DNA from: JANJUB01 sp964586225
Lineage (GTDB): Bacteria > Armatimonadota > Fimbriimonadia > Fimbriimonadales > Fimbriimonadaceae
Direction of reading: 5' to 3'
Assembly (NCBI GenBank): GCA_964586225.1
Contig: CAZPHD010000002.1
Coordinates: 124,001-188,000, forward strand
Length of the DNA stretch: 64,000 nucleotides
The position numbers were made by a program, and so were the translations under genes. Positions 1-8,360 of the stretch are shown here, one piece after another (the stretch's first letter is position 1; every line of letters begins with the position of its first letter). Under the pieces are notes generated by a model. The model ran no database searches. It saw only the letters and a program-made list of their open reading frames with translations, and was not told the origin of the DNA.

Positions 1-1
1 C

Positions 2-250
2 TTCCTGTTCTGGTCGCAACCGCGAACCATCGATATTGCCTTCACTGGACCTTTGAGCAAACTTGCAGCCGATGCCCGCGAGACGATGTTCGATGAGCCG
101 AAGCGGCTGGTGACTCGCGCCGTTGGCGACGGCTACGCAACCGCCAAGCCGATCCTGTTCCGTCACAAGCGTTGCATGGAATGCCACACTGATAAGAAGG
201 TTGGGGATGTCGCCGCGATCGCGGTCGTGACGTGGAAGCCGAAGAACTAG
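2..250 (+). CDS. C-terminal end of a haem c-binding (Tll0287/DUF3365-like) protein, 5' truncated
   Basis: The frame is open from the window edge to the stop at 248-250, so only the last ~82 residues are present. A CMECH sequence gives one c-type haem motif (CxxCH). It is followed by a GD-x(5)-AIAVV segment, and the order 'KP...C..CH...GD...AI.V' is what the end of Tll0287-like (DUF3365) sensor domains looks like. Such domains are periplasmic haem or redox sensors, often joined to kinases or cyclases; here nothing follows the domain. An internal TTG at 53 is probably not the start because the frame continues upstream. It overlaps the convergent vapC by 4 bp. The family call rests on this short tail only. 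Confidence 0.6.
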   Translation, partial: FLFWSQPRTIDIAFTGPLSKLAADARETMFDEPKRLVTRAVGDGYATAKPILFRHKRCMECHTDKKVGDVAAIAVVTWKPKN

Positions 251-651
251 ATTGCCTCCACGACGTCGGATGCATCGATGCGTCGGTCGAACGTGGCAAG
301 TCGCAATCCCACTCGCCGACATAGCGCGACCAAGTACGTGTCAGTCACCTGTTGAACGCCACTCGCCAGGTTATTGAGCGCCTCCTCGGCAGGCATCGAA
401 TCGGGGATGAATCGGTAACCCGGGCTCGCCTTCAACTGCCGCAGCAGTTCTGTAGCTTCGTGGGGCTGGATACCACCAGGAATTCCCTTCGCACACATGA
501 CGCGGATGAACCCGAGTTCCGTCAAGGGACATGTTGCCCAACCCGCATGCGCATGTTTCACGAACCAAAGCACAGCTCGCTCGTGGTAGATGTGCGCCGA
601 ATCCAGAATTGCAACAAGGACATTTACATCGAGCAGCGCTGGTCGGTTCAC
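247..651 (-). CDS. vapC: VapC-family PIN-domain toxin (endoribonuclease)
   Basis: A 134-residue single-domain PIN protein. The acidic positions expected for Mg-dependent RNA cleavage are visible: Asp8 in LLDVNVLV, a Glu in PLTELGF, an Asp in the VTDTYL helix and Asp near the end in TFDRRID. Known VapC toxins cut tRNA or rRNA and are held inactive by the upstream antitoxin. Its ATG overlaps the antitoxin stop in an ATGA arrangement (648-651), the usual translational coupling of vapBC. The 3' end runs 4 bp into the convergent haem-protein gene. The target RNA cannot be read from the sequence. Confidence 0.88.
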   Translation of the reverse strand: MNRPALLDVNVLVAILDSAHIYHERAVLWFVKHAHAGWATCPLTELGFIRVMCAKGIPGGIQPHEATELLRQLKASPGYRFIPDSMPAEEALNNLASGVQQVTDTYLVALCRRVGLRLATFDRRIDASDVVEAI

Positions 652-875
652 ACCTCGCGCTCCACAATCTCCGCGACTAACTCCGGCGTTATCACGACGT
701 CTTTCGGCCGGCCCGAGTACACCGGCAGACCCTCCTTCACTTTCAGCCGACGCCCGCTGGCCAAGGACTCCCTGAGTATACGGCTCGCTGCCTCGCTCAT
801 CGTCACGTTGTCGTATGCGGCCAGTGATTTCAACAACGCATAGACATCGGCGTCAAGGTTCAACGTAGTTCTCAT
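648..875 (-). CDS. vapB: VapB-type ribbon-helix-helix antitoxin
   Basis: A 75-residue protein starting MRTTLNLDADVY, the typical beta-strand opening of MetJ/Arc (RHH) antitoxins, followed by a helix region with TMSEAASRILRESL. The C-terminal half (residues ~45-75) should wrap around the VapC toxin. An ATG four codons upstream (887) is possible, but the start at 875 gives the standard RHH N-terminus. It is co-translated with vapC. Direct TACATCAT repeats and a small inverted repeat sit just upstream and suit autoregulation by the VapBC complex. Confidence 0.85.
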   Translation of the reverse strand: MRTTLNLDADVYALLKSLAAYDNVTMSEAASRILRESLASGRRLKVKEGLPVYSGRPKDVVITPELVAEIVEREV

Positions 876-914
876 GCTGATGAGCATACATCATCGCATC
901 ACTACATCATACAA
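876..914 (-). promoter_or_regulatory. Putative vapBC promoter with operator-like repeats
   Basis: On the minus strand a TATGCT hexamer (883-888) lies 7 bases before the antitoxin ATG and a TTGTAT hexamer (909-914) lies 20 bases further up, a rather long spacer. Overlapping it are two direct TACATCAT repeats on the plus strand (887-894 and 903-910, 16 bp apart) and an ATGCT/AGCAT inverted repeat around the start codon. RHH antitoxins usually bind such short repeats. Function is inferred. Confidence 0.4.
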
Positions 915-990
915 GCCAACTAGCTCGGCCTTCGTTCAACACGCGCCAGGTCCCAAGCCCGGTCTAGCTCGCCCGGTATCCTTAGGGAGC

Positions 991-2481
991 ATGAGCCACC
1001 GTTCGTTCCGACTCTATGACACGATGACCCGCCAGGTCAAAGAACTCGCCCCGGCAACCCCCGGGCACCTCAAGTTCTATTCGTGCGGACCGACCGTTTA
1101 CAGCTACGCGCACATCGGCAACTTCCGCACATTTCTGACCGCCGACTTGATCGTTCGTACCGCCCAAGCCCTGGGGTGGACAGTCGACTATGTCAGCAAT
1201 ATCACCGACGTCGGCCACCTGACGAGCGACGATCAGGAAGACGGCGAAGATCGCATGGAGAAGGGACTGCGCTCGAAAGAGGGGGAACAGTTCGCTAATG
1301 TATGGGATCTAGCTGAATACTATGCGACCTGCTTCAAGGACGACTGGGTTCGCCTCAACTTACAGCGCCCGCTCGTCTGGCCCAGAGCTACCCAACACAT
1401 GCGCGAGCAGATCGTGGCTGCCGAACAACTGATCGCTTCCGGGCATGCTTATGAAACACCAACTGGGGTGTACTATCGGGTTGCTCGCCACGAGGGCTAT
1501 GGTCGCCTCAGCGGCAACGTCGATCGCGATGAGCTTATTACGGGTGCCCGGGACGTTGTGCTGGACGACAACAAAGAGCATCCCGCCGACTTCGCGCTGT
1601 GGAAGAAAGACGAGAAACATCTGATGCAGTGGTACTCGCCGTGGGGCTGGGGATTTCCCGGTTGGCATCTCGAATGCTCCGTAATGGCGATGGCTTACTT
1701 GGGCGAGACTCTTGATCTCCATGCGGGTGGAGAAGACCTGATCTTCCCCCACCACGAATGCGAGATTGCGCAGAGCGAGGCTCTAACGGGCAAGCCCTTT
1801 GCCCGGCACTGGGTCCACACGCGTTTTCTGCAAGTCGATGGACAGAAGATGTCTAAATCTTTGGGCAACTTCTTCACGGTCCGTGATCTTGTCGACGGCA
1901 AGGGTGCATCGCCGCTGGCCGTACGTTATGCGCTGATTTCGCAGAACTACGGTGTTCCTCACAACTTTACAATGGACCTCCTTCGCGATGCTACCAACAA
2001 GGTTGAGCGGTATCAGCAGTGCGAGGAAAAGGCTCGGAAGGCGCTTGATCAGGCCGTGCCTGTTCATGAGTCAACGGCCACGTTTATTGCTAGCTTGCAA
2101 GACCTGTACGACGAAGTGTTGGACGCCATGTGTGACAACCTGAACACTTCGGTGGCCCTGGCGAAGGCACTTGAGGGTACTCGTGTCATTCTCCGCGAGC
2201 CCCACTTGGACTTTGAAAGCGCAAGCGCAGTTCTCAAGTTTCTCGACCAGATCAACGCGCTGTTGGGAATCGTGCGGCAGGAGGAGGCGTCCCCCCAGCC
2301 GACCGAAGACTCAGAGGATGTTGCTTGGATTGAAGCGCAAATCCTCGCAAGGGCGGAAGCAAAGCTTGCCAAGGACTTCTCACGGGCCGATGCGATTCGG
2401 AATGAACTCGCCGAGCGTGGAATTGAACTCAGAGACGCCCCCGACGGCACGTCTTGGAAGCGTCGCAGTAGTGTTCGGTGA
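991..2481 (+). CDS. cysS: Cysteinyl-tRNA synthetase
   Basis: This class Ia synthetase charges tRNA-Cys. The 496-residue product matches the family length. Near the N-terminus CGPTVYSYAHIGN contains a zinc-ligand Cys and the HIGH-type motif; GWHLECSVMA and PHHECE carry the other zinc ligands; KMSKS is at residues 286-290. An anticodon-binding helical tail ends in the family-like ELAERGIELRDAPDGT-W segment. I chose ATG 991, giving MSHRSFRLYDTMTRQ, because the open frame further upstream is not conserved in character. TATCCT (977-982) lies 8 bases before the start, compatible with a very short leader; AGGGAG (984-989) is too close for a normal Shine-Dalgarno. Confidence 0.96.
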   Translation: MSHRSFRLYDTMTRQVKELAPATPGHLKFYSCGPTVYSYAHIGNFRTFLTADLIVRTAQALGWTVDYVSNITDVGHLTSDDQEDGEDRMEKGLRSKEGEQFANVWDLAEYYATCFKDDWVRLNLQRPLVWPRATQHMREQIVAAEQLIASGHAYETPTGVYYRVARHEGYGRLSGNVDRDELITGARDVVLDDNKEHPADFALWKKDEKHLMQWYSPWGWGFPGWHLECSVMAMAYLGETLDLHAGGEDLIFPHHECEIAQSEALTGKPFARHWVHTRFLQVDGQKMSKSLGNFFTVRDLVDGKGASPLAVRYALISQNYGVPHNFTMDLLRDATNKVERYQQCEEKARKALDQAVPVHESTATFIASLQDLYDEVLDAMCDNLNTSVALAKALEGTRVILREPHLDFESASAVLKFLDQINALLGIVRQEEASPQPTEDSEDVAWIEAQILARAEAKLAKDFSRADAIRNELAERGIELRDAPDGTSWKRRSSVR

Positions 2482-2558
2482 AAGTTTTTTTTGCTCTTCT
2501 TCGCACAAACGAACGAGACGCGCACGTTTCTTTCGAAAAGATCATGTACTATTAAGTT

Positions 2559-3185
2559 ATGCGAGTAGCTGTCGTTTGCAGAGACACCCTGGTCCGCGAC
2601 GCCCTTTCGAGCCTATTGACTCATGAGGGACCGTTCTCGGTGGCAGGTGGTAGTGATACGGTCAGCGGTGCCATGCGTCAGTTTAGCGGTGACACCAAGT
2701 CCGTCCTTGTTGTAGTTTCAGAAGGCCTGTCGGTTGAGGATTGGGTTGAGTTGGGTGAAGCGAAGGCGCTTAACCAGATCAGCGTCATTCTCGTAGTCGC
2801 GGCGAATAGTGCTTCGGCGGCATATCGAGTCGCCGACGCGGTGGTTCGCGACACCGACGGTAGTACATCCCTTCTGAACGCGGTCAAGCGCTTCGTCGAC
2901 ACCGTGAATCCGGGTGAGCGTCCCCTGCAGGCCATGCAGGCAGGCACGCATCCGCTCATCGTCGCCGAGAGTATCCACCAGACCTATGGTGGCCGCCGAT
3001 TGACGCGACGTGAGTTGGAAGTCGCCCAACTTGTGGCCCAAGGTATGGCGAATCGCCGGATCTCGCAGGTTCTTGACCTGCAGGAGCAGAGCGTTAAGAA
3101 CCTCGTCAGCTCGATCATGCGAAAGCTCAACTGCGAGAATCGAACGCAGGTTGCGCTGAAGCTGCACGGAACGGCGCAAGGCTAA
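2559..3185 (+). CDS. Atypical response regulator with LuxR-type HTH output
   Basis: 208 residues. Residues 1-~115 have the length and alternating pattern of a receiver domain (MRVAVVCRDTLVRDAL...), but the paired acidic residues at the end of strand 1 and the phosphoacceptor Asp at the end of strand 3 are missing; the latter position reads VVVSEG. Residues ~145-205 are a GerE/LuxR HTH: LTRRELEVAQLVAQGMANRR then QSVKNLVSSIMRKL. It is probably a DNA-binding regulator controlled by something other than phosphotransfer. No kinase gene is adjacent. The next gene, cdsA, starts at the base after its stop, so the two are likely co-transcribed. TACTAT (2547-2552) lies 6 bases before the ATG, suggesting a leaderless mRNA. 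Confidence 0.82.
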   Translation: MRVAVVCRDTLVRDALSSLLTHEGPFSVAGGSDTVSGAMRQFSGDTKSVLVVVSEGLSVEDWVELGEAKALNQISVILVVAANSASAAYRVADAVVRDTDGSTSLLNAVKRFVDTVNPGERPLQAMQAGTHPLIVAESIHQTYGGRRLTRRELEVAQLVAQGMANRRISQVLDLQEQSVKNLVSSIMRKLNCENRTQVALKLHGTAQG

Positions 3186-3860
3186 GTGCGCGCGCGGATC
3201 ATCACCGCGCTGGTCGGGATTCCGATCGTTCTGGGGGCGTGTTTCCACACGTCCCCAGTTCCGTTTGCGTCACTCCTCCTGATTGCCTTTGTGCTGACCG
3301 CCTTCGAGGCACTCCACCTGCTGCGTAAGGCTTGGGGAGACTCGTTGCTCGCCGTGCTCGGTTCGGTCGCAATGACCGCAGTTTGGGTGGGACTGCCCCT
3401 TGCCGCACTGAATCTGCTCCACTGGGCCGGACCGGCGACGGCGGCAGGACCCTGGCGGTGGGACGTGCCCGTCCTTATCACCTTGCTGCCGCTGTGGGCG
3501 GGAGACTCCGCGGCAATCTTTGCCGGGAAAGCGTTTGGTAAACGCCTCATGGCACCCATAATCTCGCCCAAGAAGACGTGGGAAGGTGGTTTCGCAAACT
3601 TCCTCGCGTGTGTGCTGACGGCTTGGGGGGTAGGAACCGCAATCGGTCTCCCCGCGGCACACTCCGTAGCGGTGGGCATCAGCACCGGCATCCTGGGTCA
3701 AGCAGGTGATCTCACCCAAAGCTGGCTCAAACGGAAGGTCGGAGTCAAGGATTCAGGTTCAATTTTGCCGGGTCACGGTGGATTCCTCGACCGACTCGAT
3801 TCCCTCCTCTTCTCTGCGATTCCCGCGGTCGCTCTTACGCTCCACGGGCTCGCTAGGTAA
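3186..3860 (+). CDS. cdsA: Phosphatidate cytidylyltransferase (CDP-diglyceride synthase)
   Basis: This integral membrane enzyme makes CDP-diacylglycerol from CTP and phosphatidic acid, the branch point of phospholipid synthesis. The signature near the C-terminus is complete: SWLKRKVGVKDSGSILPGHG followed by GFLDRLDSLL, containing the K-D and H-G-G-x-x-D-R-x-D residues. Several hydrophobic segments precede it. At 224 residues it is shorter than the usual ~270, missing perhaps one or two N-terminal membrane helices. The start is a GTG directly after the stop of the regulator gene, so it is probably translationally coupled to it. Confidence 0.92.
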   Translation: MRARIITALVGIPIVLGACFHTSPVPFASLLLIAFVLTAFEALHLLRKAWGDSLLAVLGSVAMTAVWVGLPLAALNLLHWAGPATAAGPWRWDVPVLITLLPLWAGDSAAIFAGKAFGKRLMAPIISPKKTWEGGFANFLACVLTAWGVGTAIGLPAAHSVAVGISTGILGQAGDLTQSWLKRKVGVKDSGSILPGHGGFLDRLDSLLFSAIPAVALTLHGLAR

Positions 3861-3871
3861 TCTCGCGCCTC

Positions 3872-4846
3872 ATGCTGGCCGTCGAAACCCGGGACCTGGT
3901 CAAGACCTTTACCACGCTCAAGAAGGAGCCGGGGATCGCCGGATCGATCAAAAGCCTCTTCTCACGAGCTAAGAACGAGGTTCATGCCGTTAAGGGCGTC
4001 AGTATGAGCATCGAGGCCGGCGAGCTGGTCGGCTTCCTCGGTCCCAACGGCGCCGGCAAAACGACGACTCTGAAGATGCTGACCGGCATCCTGAATCCAA
4101 CTTCCGGGTTCGCCCAGGTGCTCGGGTTCACTCCATTCGATCGGCGGCCCGAAATGCTTCGGCGGATATCCCTTGTCATGGGGAACAAGAACCAGCTTTG
4201 GTGGGATCTCCCTGCTTGGGATAGCTTCGTCGTCCTTCGCGAGCTCTACGATGTCCCTGCCGACAAGTTCAAACAGCGGGTTGATCGGCTTGTCGAAACG
4301 CTCGCCATCAGCGATAAGGTGAATACGCAGGTTCGAAAACTGAGTCTGGGCGAACGCATGAAGTGCGAGCTGGTGGCGGCCCTGATCCACGCACCCGAGG
4401 TCGTGTTTCTCGACGAGCCGACGCTAGGGCTCGACGTCGTCAGCCAGCAGGCAATCCGCGAGTTCTTGCGCCAACTCCACGACGAAGAGGGCACAACCGT
4501 GCTTCTGACCTCCCATTACATGCAGGATGTGCAAGCGCTCTGCGACCGTGTCATCGTAATCAACCACGGCGAGAAGATCTTCGACGACTCACTGGACGCG
4601 CTGGGCAAGACGTTCGGCGATCGCCGGCGGATCGTCCTGCGTTTCCGCGACCCGGTCGCCCAAAGTGACCTTGCCAAGTATGGTGATGTCTGCGAAGCTC
4701 CCGACGATGCATTGGCCATTGACGTCCCCCGCGAGGAAACGCCGACCATCGCCGCGGCCATCCTCCAGCAGTTTCCGGTCGAGGAGATTTCGATCGAAGA
4801 TGTCGACATCGAGGACATCATCCGACGGCTCTTCACGAACGCGTAA
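3872..4846 (+). CDS. ABC-2-type transporter ATP-binding subunit, no permease nearby
   Basis: A 324-residue nucleotide-binding protein. Walker A GPNGAGKTTT, an LSLGERMK signature, Walker B VVFLDEPTLGLD and the H-loop TSHYMQD are all present; the N-terminal region (KEPGIAGSIKSLFSR) and the ~80-residue C-terminal extension resemble ATPases of ABC-2 drug/viologen-type exporters. These normally sit beside one or two 6-TM permease genes, but the neighbours are cdsA and valS. It either partners a permease elsewhere or has lost it. TAATCT (3858-3863) sits 8 bases before the ATG and overlaps the cdsA stop, so it may have its own promoter. Confidence 0.9.
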   Translation: MLAVETRDLVKTFTTLKKEPGIAGSIKSLFSRAKNEVHAVKGVSMSIEAGELVGFLGPNGAGKTTTLKMLTGILNPTSGFAQVLGFTPFDRRPEMLRRISLVMGNKNQLWWDLPAWDSFVVLRELYDVPADKFKQRVDRLVETLAISDKVNTQVRKLSLGERMKCELVAALIHAPEVVFLDEPTLGLDVVSQQAIREFLRQLHDEEGTTVLLTSHYMQDVQALCDRVIVINHGEKIFDDSLDALGKTFGDRRRIVLRFRDPVAQSDLAKYGDVCEAPDDALAIDVPREETPTIAAAILQQFPVEEISIEDVDIEDIIRRLFTNA

Positions 4847-4862
4847 TGTTTCGCGCGAAACA
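4847..4862. promoter_or_regulatory. 16-bp perfect palindrome resembling parS
   Basis: TGTTTCGCGCGAAACA is a perfect palindrome directly after the ABC ATPase stop and about 50 bp before valS. The widely conserved ParB-binding site parS is TGTTTCACGTGAAACA; this site keeps both outer arms and differs only in the two central symmetric positions. It could be a variant parS, the site of a different ParB/Noc-like protein, or an operator of valS. No parA or parB lies in the window. Confidence 0.4.
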
Positions 4863-4914
4863 ATGCCGCCGGGTATCCTCAACCAGCCTTTCATGACGTG
4901 AAAGGGAGTTTCAT

Positions 4915-7515
4915 ATGGCAACAGAACTGGCAACACTTTACGATGCCTCGTCCGTGGAATCGCGGTGGTACGAGGCCTGGGAGCATGCAGGGCTCTTCCG
5001 CCCGCAGAACAATGGGAAGCCGCGCTTCACCATCACCATCCCGCCTCCCAATATCACCGGCTCACTCCACATGGGGCATGCGCTGTGCTATCCCATCCAA
5101 GATCTCCTCGGACGCTACCAGCGACTTCGCGGCAAGGACGTTTTGATCCTGCCCGGCACGGATCACGCCAGCATTGCCACCCAGAGCGTCGTCGAGAAGA
5201 TGCTCCGAAAGGAGGGTAGCAGTGGTGTGCAGATCGGTCGCGAGAAGTTCCTTGAGCGCGCATGGAAGTGGCGGGACGAGATCGGCGATGAGATCCTGAA
5301 CCAGTTCCGCCGGTTCGGTTGCGCTTTCGATTGGGAGCGTGCGGTGTTTACGATGGACGAGAAGTACCTCCGCGCCGTGAACACCGCCTTTGTCGACTGG
5401 TTCGAGCGTGGACTCATCTACCGGGGCAAGCGCGTCATCAACTGGGACCCGATCCTCAAGACAAACATCAGCGACATCGAAACTGAACGCCGCAACATCA
5501 AGGGCAAGCTCTACTACATCCGGTATCCATTCGTTGATGGTTCTGGCCATGTAACGATCGCGACCACCCGGCCCGAGACGATGCTCGCCGACGTGGCCGT
5601 CGCCGTTCACCCCAGCGATGCCCGCTACCAAGGGCTCGTCGGTAAGGAACTCATGCTTCCGCTCATGAACCGACCGATCCCGCTGATTGCGGACATCCAT
5701 CCCGATCCCGAGTTCGGTAGCGGCGCCGTCAAGATCACACCCGCCCACGACGCTAACGACTACACGGTGGGCCAACGGCACAAGCTGCCGATGCCGGTCG
5801 TCATTGATGAGTCCGGCAAGATCAACGAGAACGGCGGCCCCTACGCGGGACTCGACCGGAACGAAGCCCGCAAGCGCATCGTCGCCGATCTGGAAGAGCT
5901 AGGCTTACTAGAAGATGTCAAGGATCACGAGATTCCCATCATCGTCAGCGAGCGAAGCGGTGAACCGATTGAGCCGCTCCTGAGCGAGCAGTGGTTTGCT
6001 GATCAACCCAAGCTCGCCAAAGCGGTCATTGAGGCCGTCGAAGCCGGCAAGATCAAGTTCGTTCCGGAGCGCTACACCAAGATTTTCATCGAGTGGCTGG
6101 AGAATGTCTACGACTGGAACATCAGCCGCCAGCTTTGGTGGGGCCAACGCGTGCCCGTCTACTACACCGAGGACGGCACCCCCTTTGCGGCACTGTCGTG
6201 GGAGGAAGCCCAGCAGAAGGCCGGCGATCAGAAGATCGTTCGCCAAGATGACGACGTCCTTGATACCTGGTTCAGCAGCGGCCTCTGGCCGTTCGGAACC
6301 CTCGGCTGGCCGGAGCAGACGGACGATCTGAAGACCTTCTATCCGACGAGCGTGCTCGTCACTTCGCGCGAAATCATCTATCTCTGGGTGGCGCGCATGG
6401 CGATGATGGGCATCGACTTCATGGGCGAAATCCCATTCGACGATGTGTACATCTACGCGACCGTGCTTACCGAAGACGGACGCCGCATGAGCAAATCGCT
6501 GGGCACGGGCGTTGACCCAAACGAGGTCATCGACCGCATCGGCGCGGATGCCCTCCGCTACACGCTCCTCGGCCAAACCGGCTACAACCAAGACATCCGC
6601 TACAGCGAGCGCCGCACCGACGACGCCCGCAACTTCTGCAACAAGATCTGGAATGCCACCCGATTCGTGCTCATGAACCTGGACGGCGAGGTTCCGACCG
6701 AGCCCGGCGAGTTGCAAGTGACCGACGAGTGGCTACTCAGCCGACTCTACGAGACCGAGCGCATCGTTCGCGAGGCGTATGACGCCTACGACAATGCCAC
6801 TGCGGCCCAGCAGCTCTACCGCTTCTTCTGGATGGAGCTATGCGACTGGTACATCGAGGTCTCAAAGAGCCGACTGAACGATCCGGCCCAACGTAAGACC
6901 CCGCAGTGGGTGCTACTCAAGGCAATCGAGGCATTCATCACGATGATGCACCCGATCATGCCTCACATCACCGAGGAGATCTACAGCCACTTGCCGATCG
7001 CAAACAGAGCTTCGTTCCTTATGGCGGCGGATTGGCCGGTCATCGATGCATCGTTCCACCGCCCGGAAAGCGAGACACGCGTCGAGCGATGGTTCGAGAT
7101 CACCCGGGCACTTCGGGCGCTCCGCGCCGCGCTTGAGATTTCGCCCGGCAAGACCATCCCCGCGGTGTATGCCGAGGGTGACCTCGCGGGAGGCGAAAGC
7201 GTCTTGGCCTCGCAAGGCTGGTGCGAGCAGATCATCGCGGGCAAGCCAACCGGTAAGTTCGTGTCAACCACGATCCAAGGCGTCGATCTCCATATCGAAC
7301 TTGGCGACATGGTCGACCTTGCTAAGCTCCGCGAGAAGCTCACTCGCGAGGAAGAGAAGCTGGCGGACGACAGCAAGAAGCTTCGGGCTCGCCTCGAGAA
7401 TCCGATGTTCGTCGAGCGCGCAAAGCCGGAAGTTGTGGAACGCGAGCGAGAGACCCTGGCCGACGTCGAGTCGCGCCTCGCCAAGGTCATCGAACGGCTA
7501 GGCCTGCTCGGCTAG
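4915..7515 (+). CDS. valS: Valyl-tRNA synthetase
   Basis: An 866-residue class Ia synthetase of standard bacterial length. The PPPNITGSLHMGHAL region holds the HIGH-type motif at residues 52-55; the CP1 editing domain includes TTRPETMLADVAVAVHP; RMSKS (KMSKS type) is at 524-528; the C-terminal ~65 residues are the tRNA-binding coiled-coil arm rich in charged heptads. GGGAG about 8 bases before the ATG is a normal ribosome-binding site, which sets this gene apart from many others here that appear leaderless. No T-box leader is visible in the short upstream gap. The stop overlaps the convergent comEC-like gene by 4 bp. Confidence 0.97.
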   Translation: MATELATLYDASSVESRWYEAWEHAGLFRPQNNGKPRFTITIPPPNITGSLHMGHALCYPIQDLLGRYQRLRGKDVLILPGTDHASIATQSVVEKMLRKEGSSGVQIGREKFLERAWKWRDEIGDEILNQFRRFGCAFDWERAVFTMDEKYLRAVNTAFVDWFERGLIYRGKRVINWDPILKTNISDIETERRNIKGKLYYIRYPFVDGSGHVTIATTRPETMLADVAVAVHPSDARYQGLVGKELMLPLMNRPIPLIADIHPDPEFGSGAVKITPAHDANDYTVGQRHKLPMPVVIDESGKINENGGPYAGLDRNEARKRIVADLEELGLLEDVKDHEIPIIVSERSGEPIEPLLSEQWFADQPKLAKAVIEAVEAGKIKFVPERYTKIFIEWLENVYDWNISRQLWWGQRVPVYYTEDGTPFAALSWEEAQQKAGDQKIVRQDDDVLDTWFSSGLWPFGTLGWPEQTDDLKTFYPTSVLVTSREIIYLWVARMAMMGIDFMGEIPFDDVYIYATVLTEDGRRMSKSLGTGVDPNEVIDRIGADALRYTLLGQTGYNQDIRYSERRTDDARNFCNKIWNATRFVLMNLDGEVPTEPGELQVTDEWLLSRLYETERIVREAYDAYDNATAAQQLYRFFWMELCDWYIEVSKSRLNDPAQRKTPQWVLLKAIEAFITMMHPIMPHITEEIYSHLPIANRASFLMAADWPVIDASFHRPESETRVERWFEITRALRALRAALEISPGKTIPAVYAEGDLAGGESVLASQGWCEQIIAGKPTGKFVSTTIQGVDLHIELGDMVDLAKLREKLTREEEKLADDSKKLRARLENPMFVERAKPEVVERERETLADVESRLAKVIERLGLLG

Positions 7516-8360
7516 CGCGTCCGCACGAAACCCTTCTCGGTGGCCTTCAGATGGAGGTCACCGTGAAGGTCCGTCCGCCACACCACGATCCCCCGCACGC
7601 GGCAGCGTTCGAGCACATCGGCCGCTTGATGACCAAAGCTATTGTTCTTGCCGCTGCTCGCGATCGCGTATTGCGGCCGGACGTAGTCGAGCCACGTGCC
7701 ATGCGACGAAAACCGGCTGCCATGGTGGCCGAGCTTGAGCACCTGCGCCCGACCCGGCATCTTCTTCATCATCTGGAGCTCAGCAATCTCGCCGGCGTCA
7801 CCGGTCATCATGAGCGATGCTGCCCCCGCTCCCACCCACACGAACAACGATCCGTCGTTGTCCTCGGTCATCGGATCCCAGAGCGGCACATCCATGCGCA
7901 ACGTTGCCTTGCCTAACCGCGCCTCGGACGGCCCGGCGATCCACTGAATCTGATCCTCGCGCAGGCCAGCATCCTTGAGCTCTCGGGCTAGCTCAGGATG
8001 GCCTCGGAAGTGAGCAGGAACACCCACGGCATGAACAGTTATTCTCCGACTGATGGAGGATAATCCACCAATATGATCACTATCGGGGTGGGTGAGCAAC
8101 ACCATGTCGATCTGCGTCACTCCCATCGCCCGAAGCCGAGGGACCACGATCCGCGCCCCTGCATCGTACCGATCCGTAGCCGGACCCGCATCCACCAAGA
8201 CCGTCTTTCCATCCGAGCGGATCACCGTGCAATCGCCCTGACCCACCGACAAGAAGGACACGATCGTCTCGTCCGTCGGCGTGGGGCGAGTGGCGACAAA
8301 CAACCCCGCTCCAACGACCGCCGCAAGACCCACCAACCCATACCTAAGCCGGACGGTCAC
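7512..8360 (-). CDS. comEC: ComEC C-terminal half: membrane-anchored metallo-beta-lactamase-fold nuclease
   Basis: 282 residues from a GTG start. One hydrophobic segment (GLVGLAAVVGAGLFVAT) is followed by FLSVGQGDCTVIRSDG, LLTHPDSDHIGGL and LGHHGSR, the hallmarks of the ComEC/Rec2 MBL domain thought to degrade the non-transported DNA strand during uptake. In most bacteria this is fused to the Competence membrane domain; here that domain is a separate gene immediately upstream that overlaps by 17 bp in another frame. The frame stays open upstream of the GTG, but that part reads as a shadow of the membrane gene. Calling it a true split gene rather than a frameshift is inference. Confidence 0.85.
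   Translation of the reverse strand: MTVRLRYGLVGLAAVVGAGLFVATRPTPTDETIVSFLSVGQGDCTVIRSDGKTVLVDAGPATDRYDAGARIVVPRLRAMGVTQIDMVLLTHPDSDHIGGLSSISRRITVHAVGVPAHFRGHPELARELKDAGLREDQIQWIAGPSEARLGKATLRMDVPLWDPMTEDNDGSLFVWVGAGAASLMMTGDAGEIAELQMMKKMPGRAQVLKLGHHGSRFSSHGTWLDYVRPQYAIASSGKNNSFGHQAADVLERCRVRGIVVWRTDLHGDLHLKATEKGFVRTR

Noticed and set aside
2485..2492. Run of eight T after the cysS stop as a Rho-independent terminator.
   Set aside because: No convincing GC-rich stem precedes it; the bases before can form only a 3-bp stem. Left unannotated.
4847..4914. T-box or other leader riboswitch for valS.
   Set aside because: Only 68 bp separate the genes and no T-box sequence or specifier stem is visible; the palindrome is symmetric DNA, more like a protein site.
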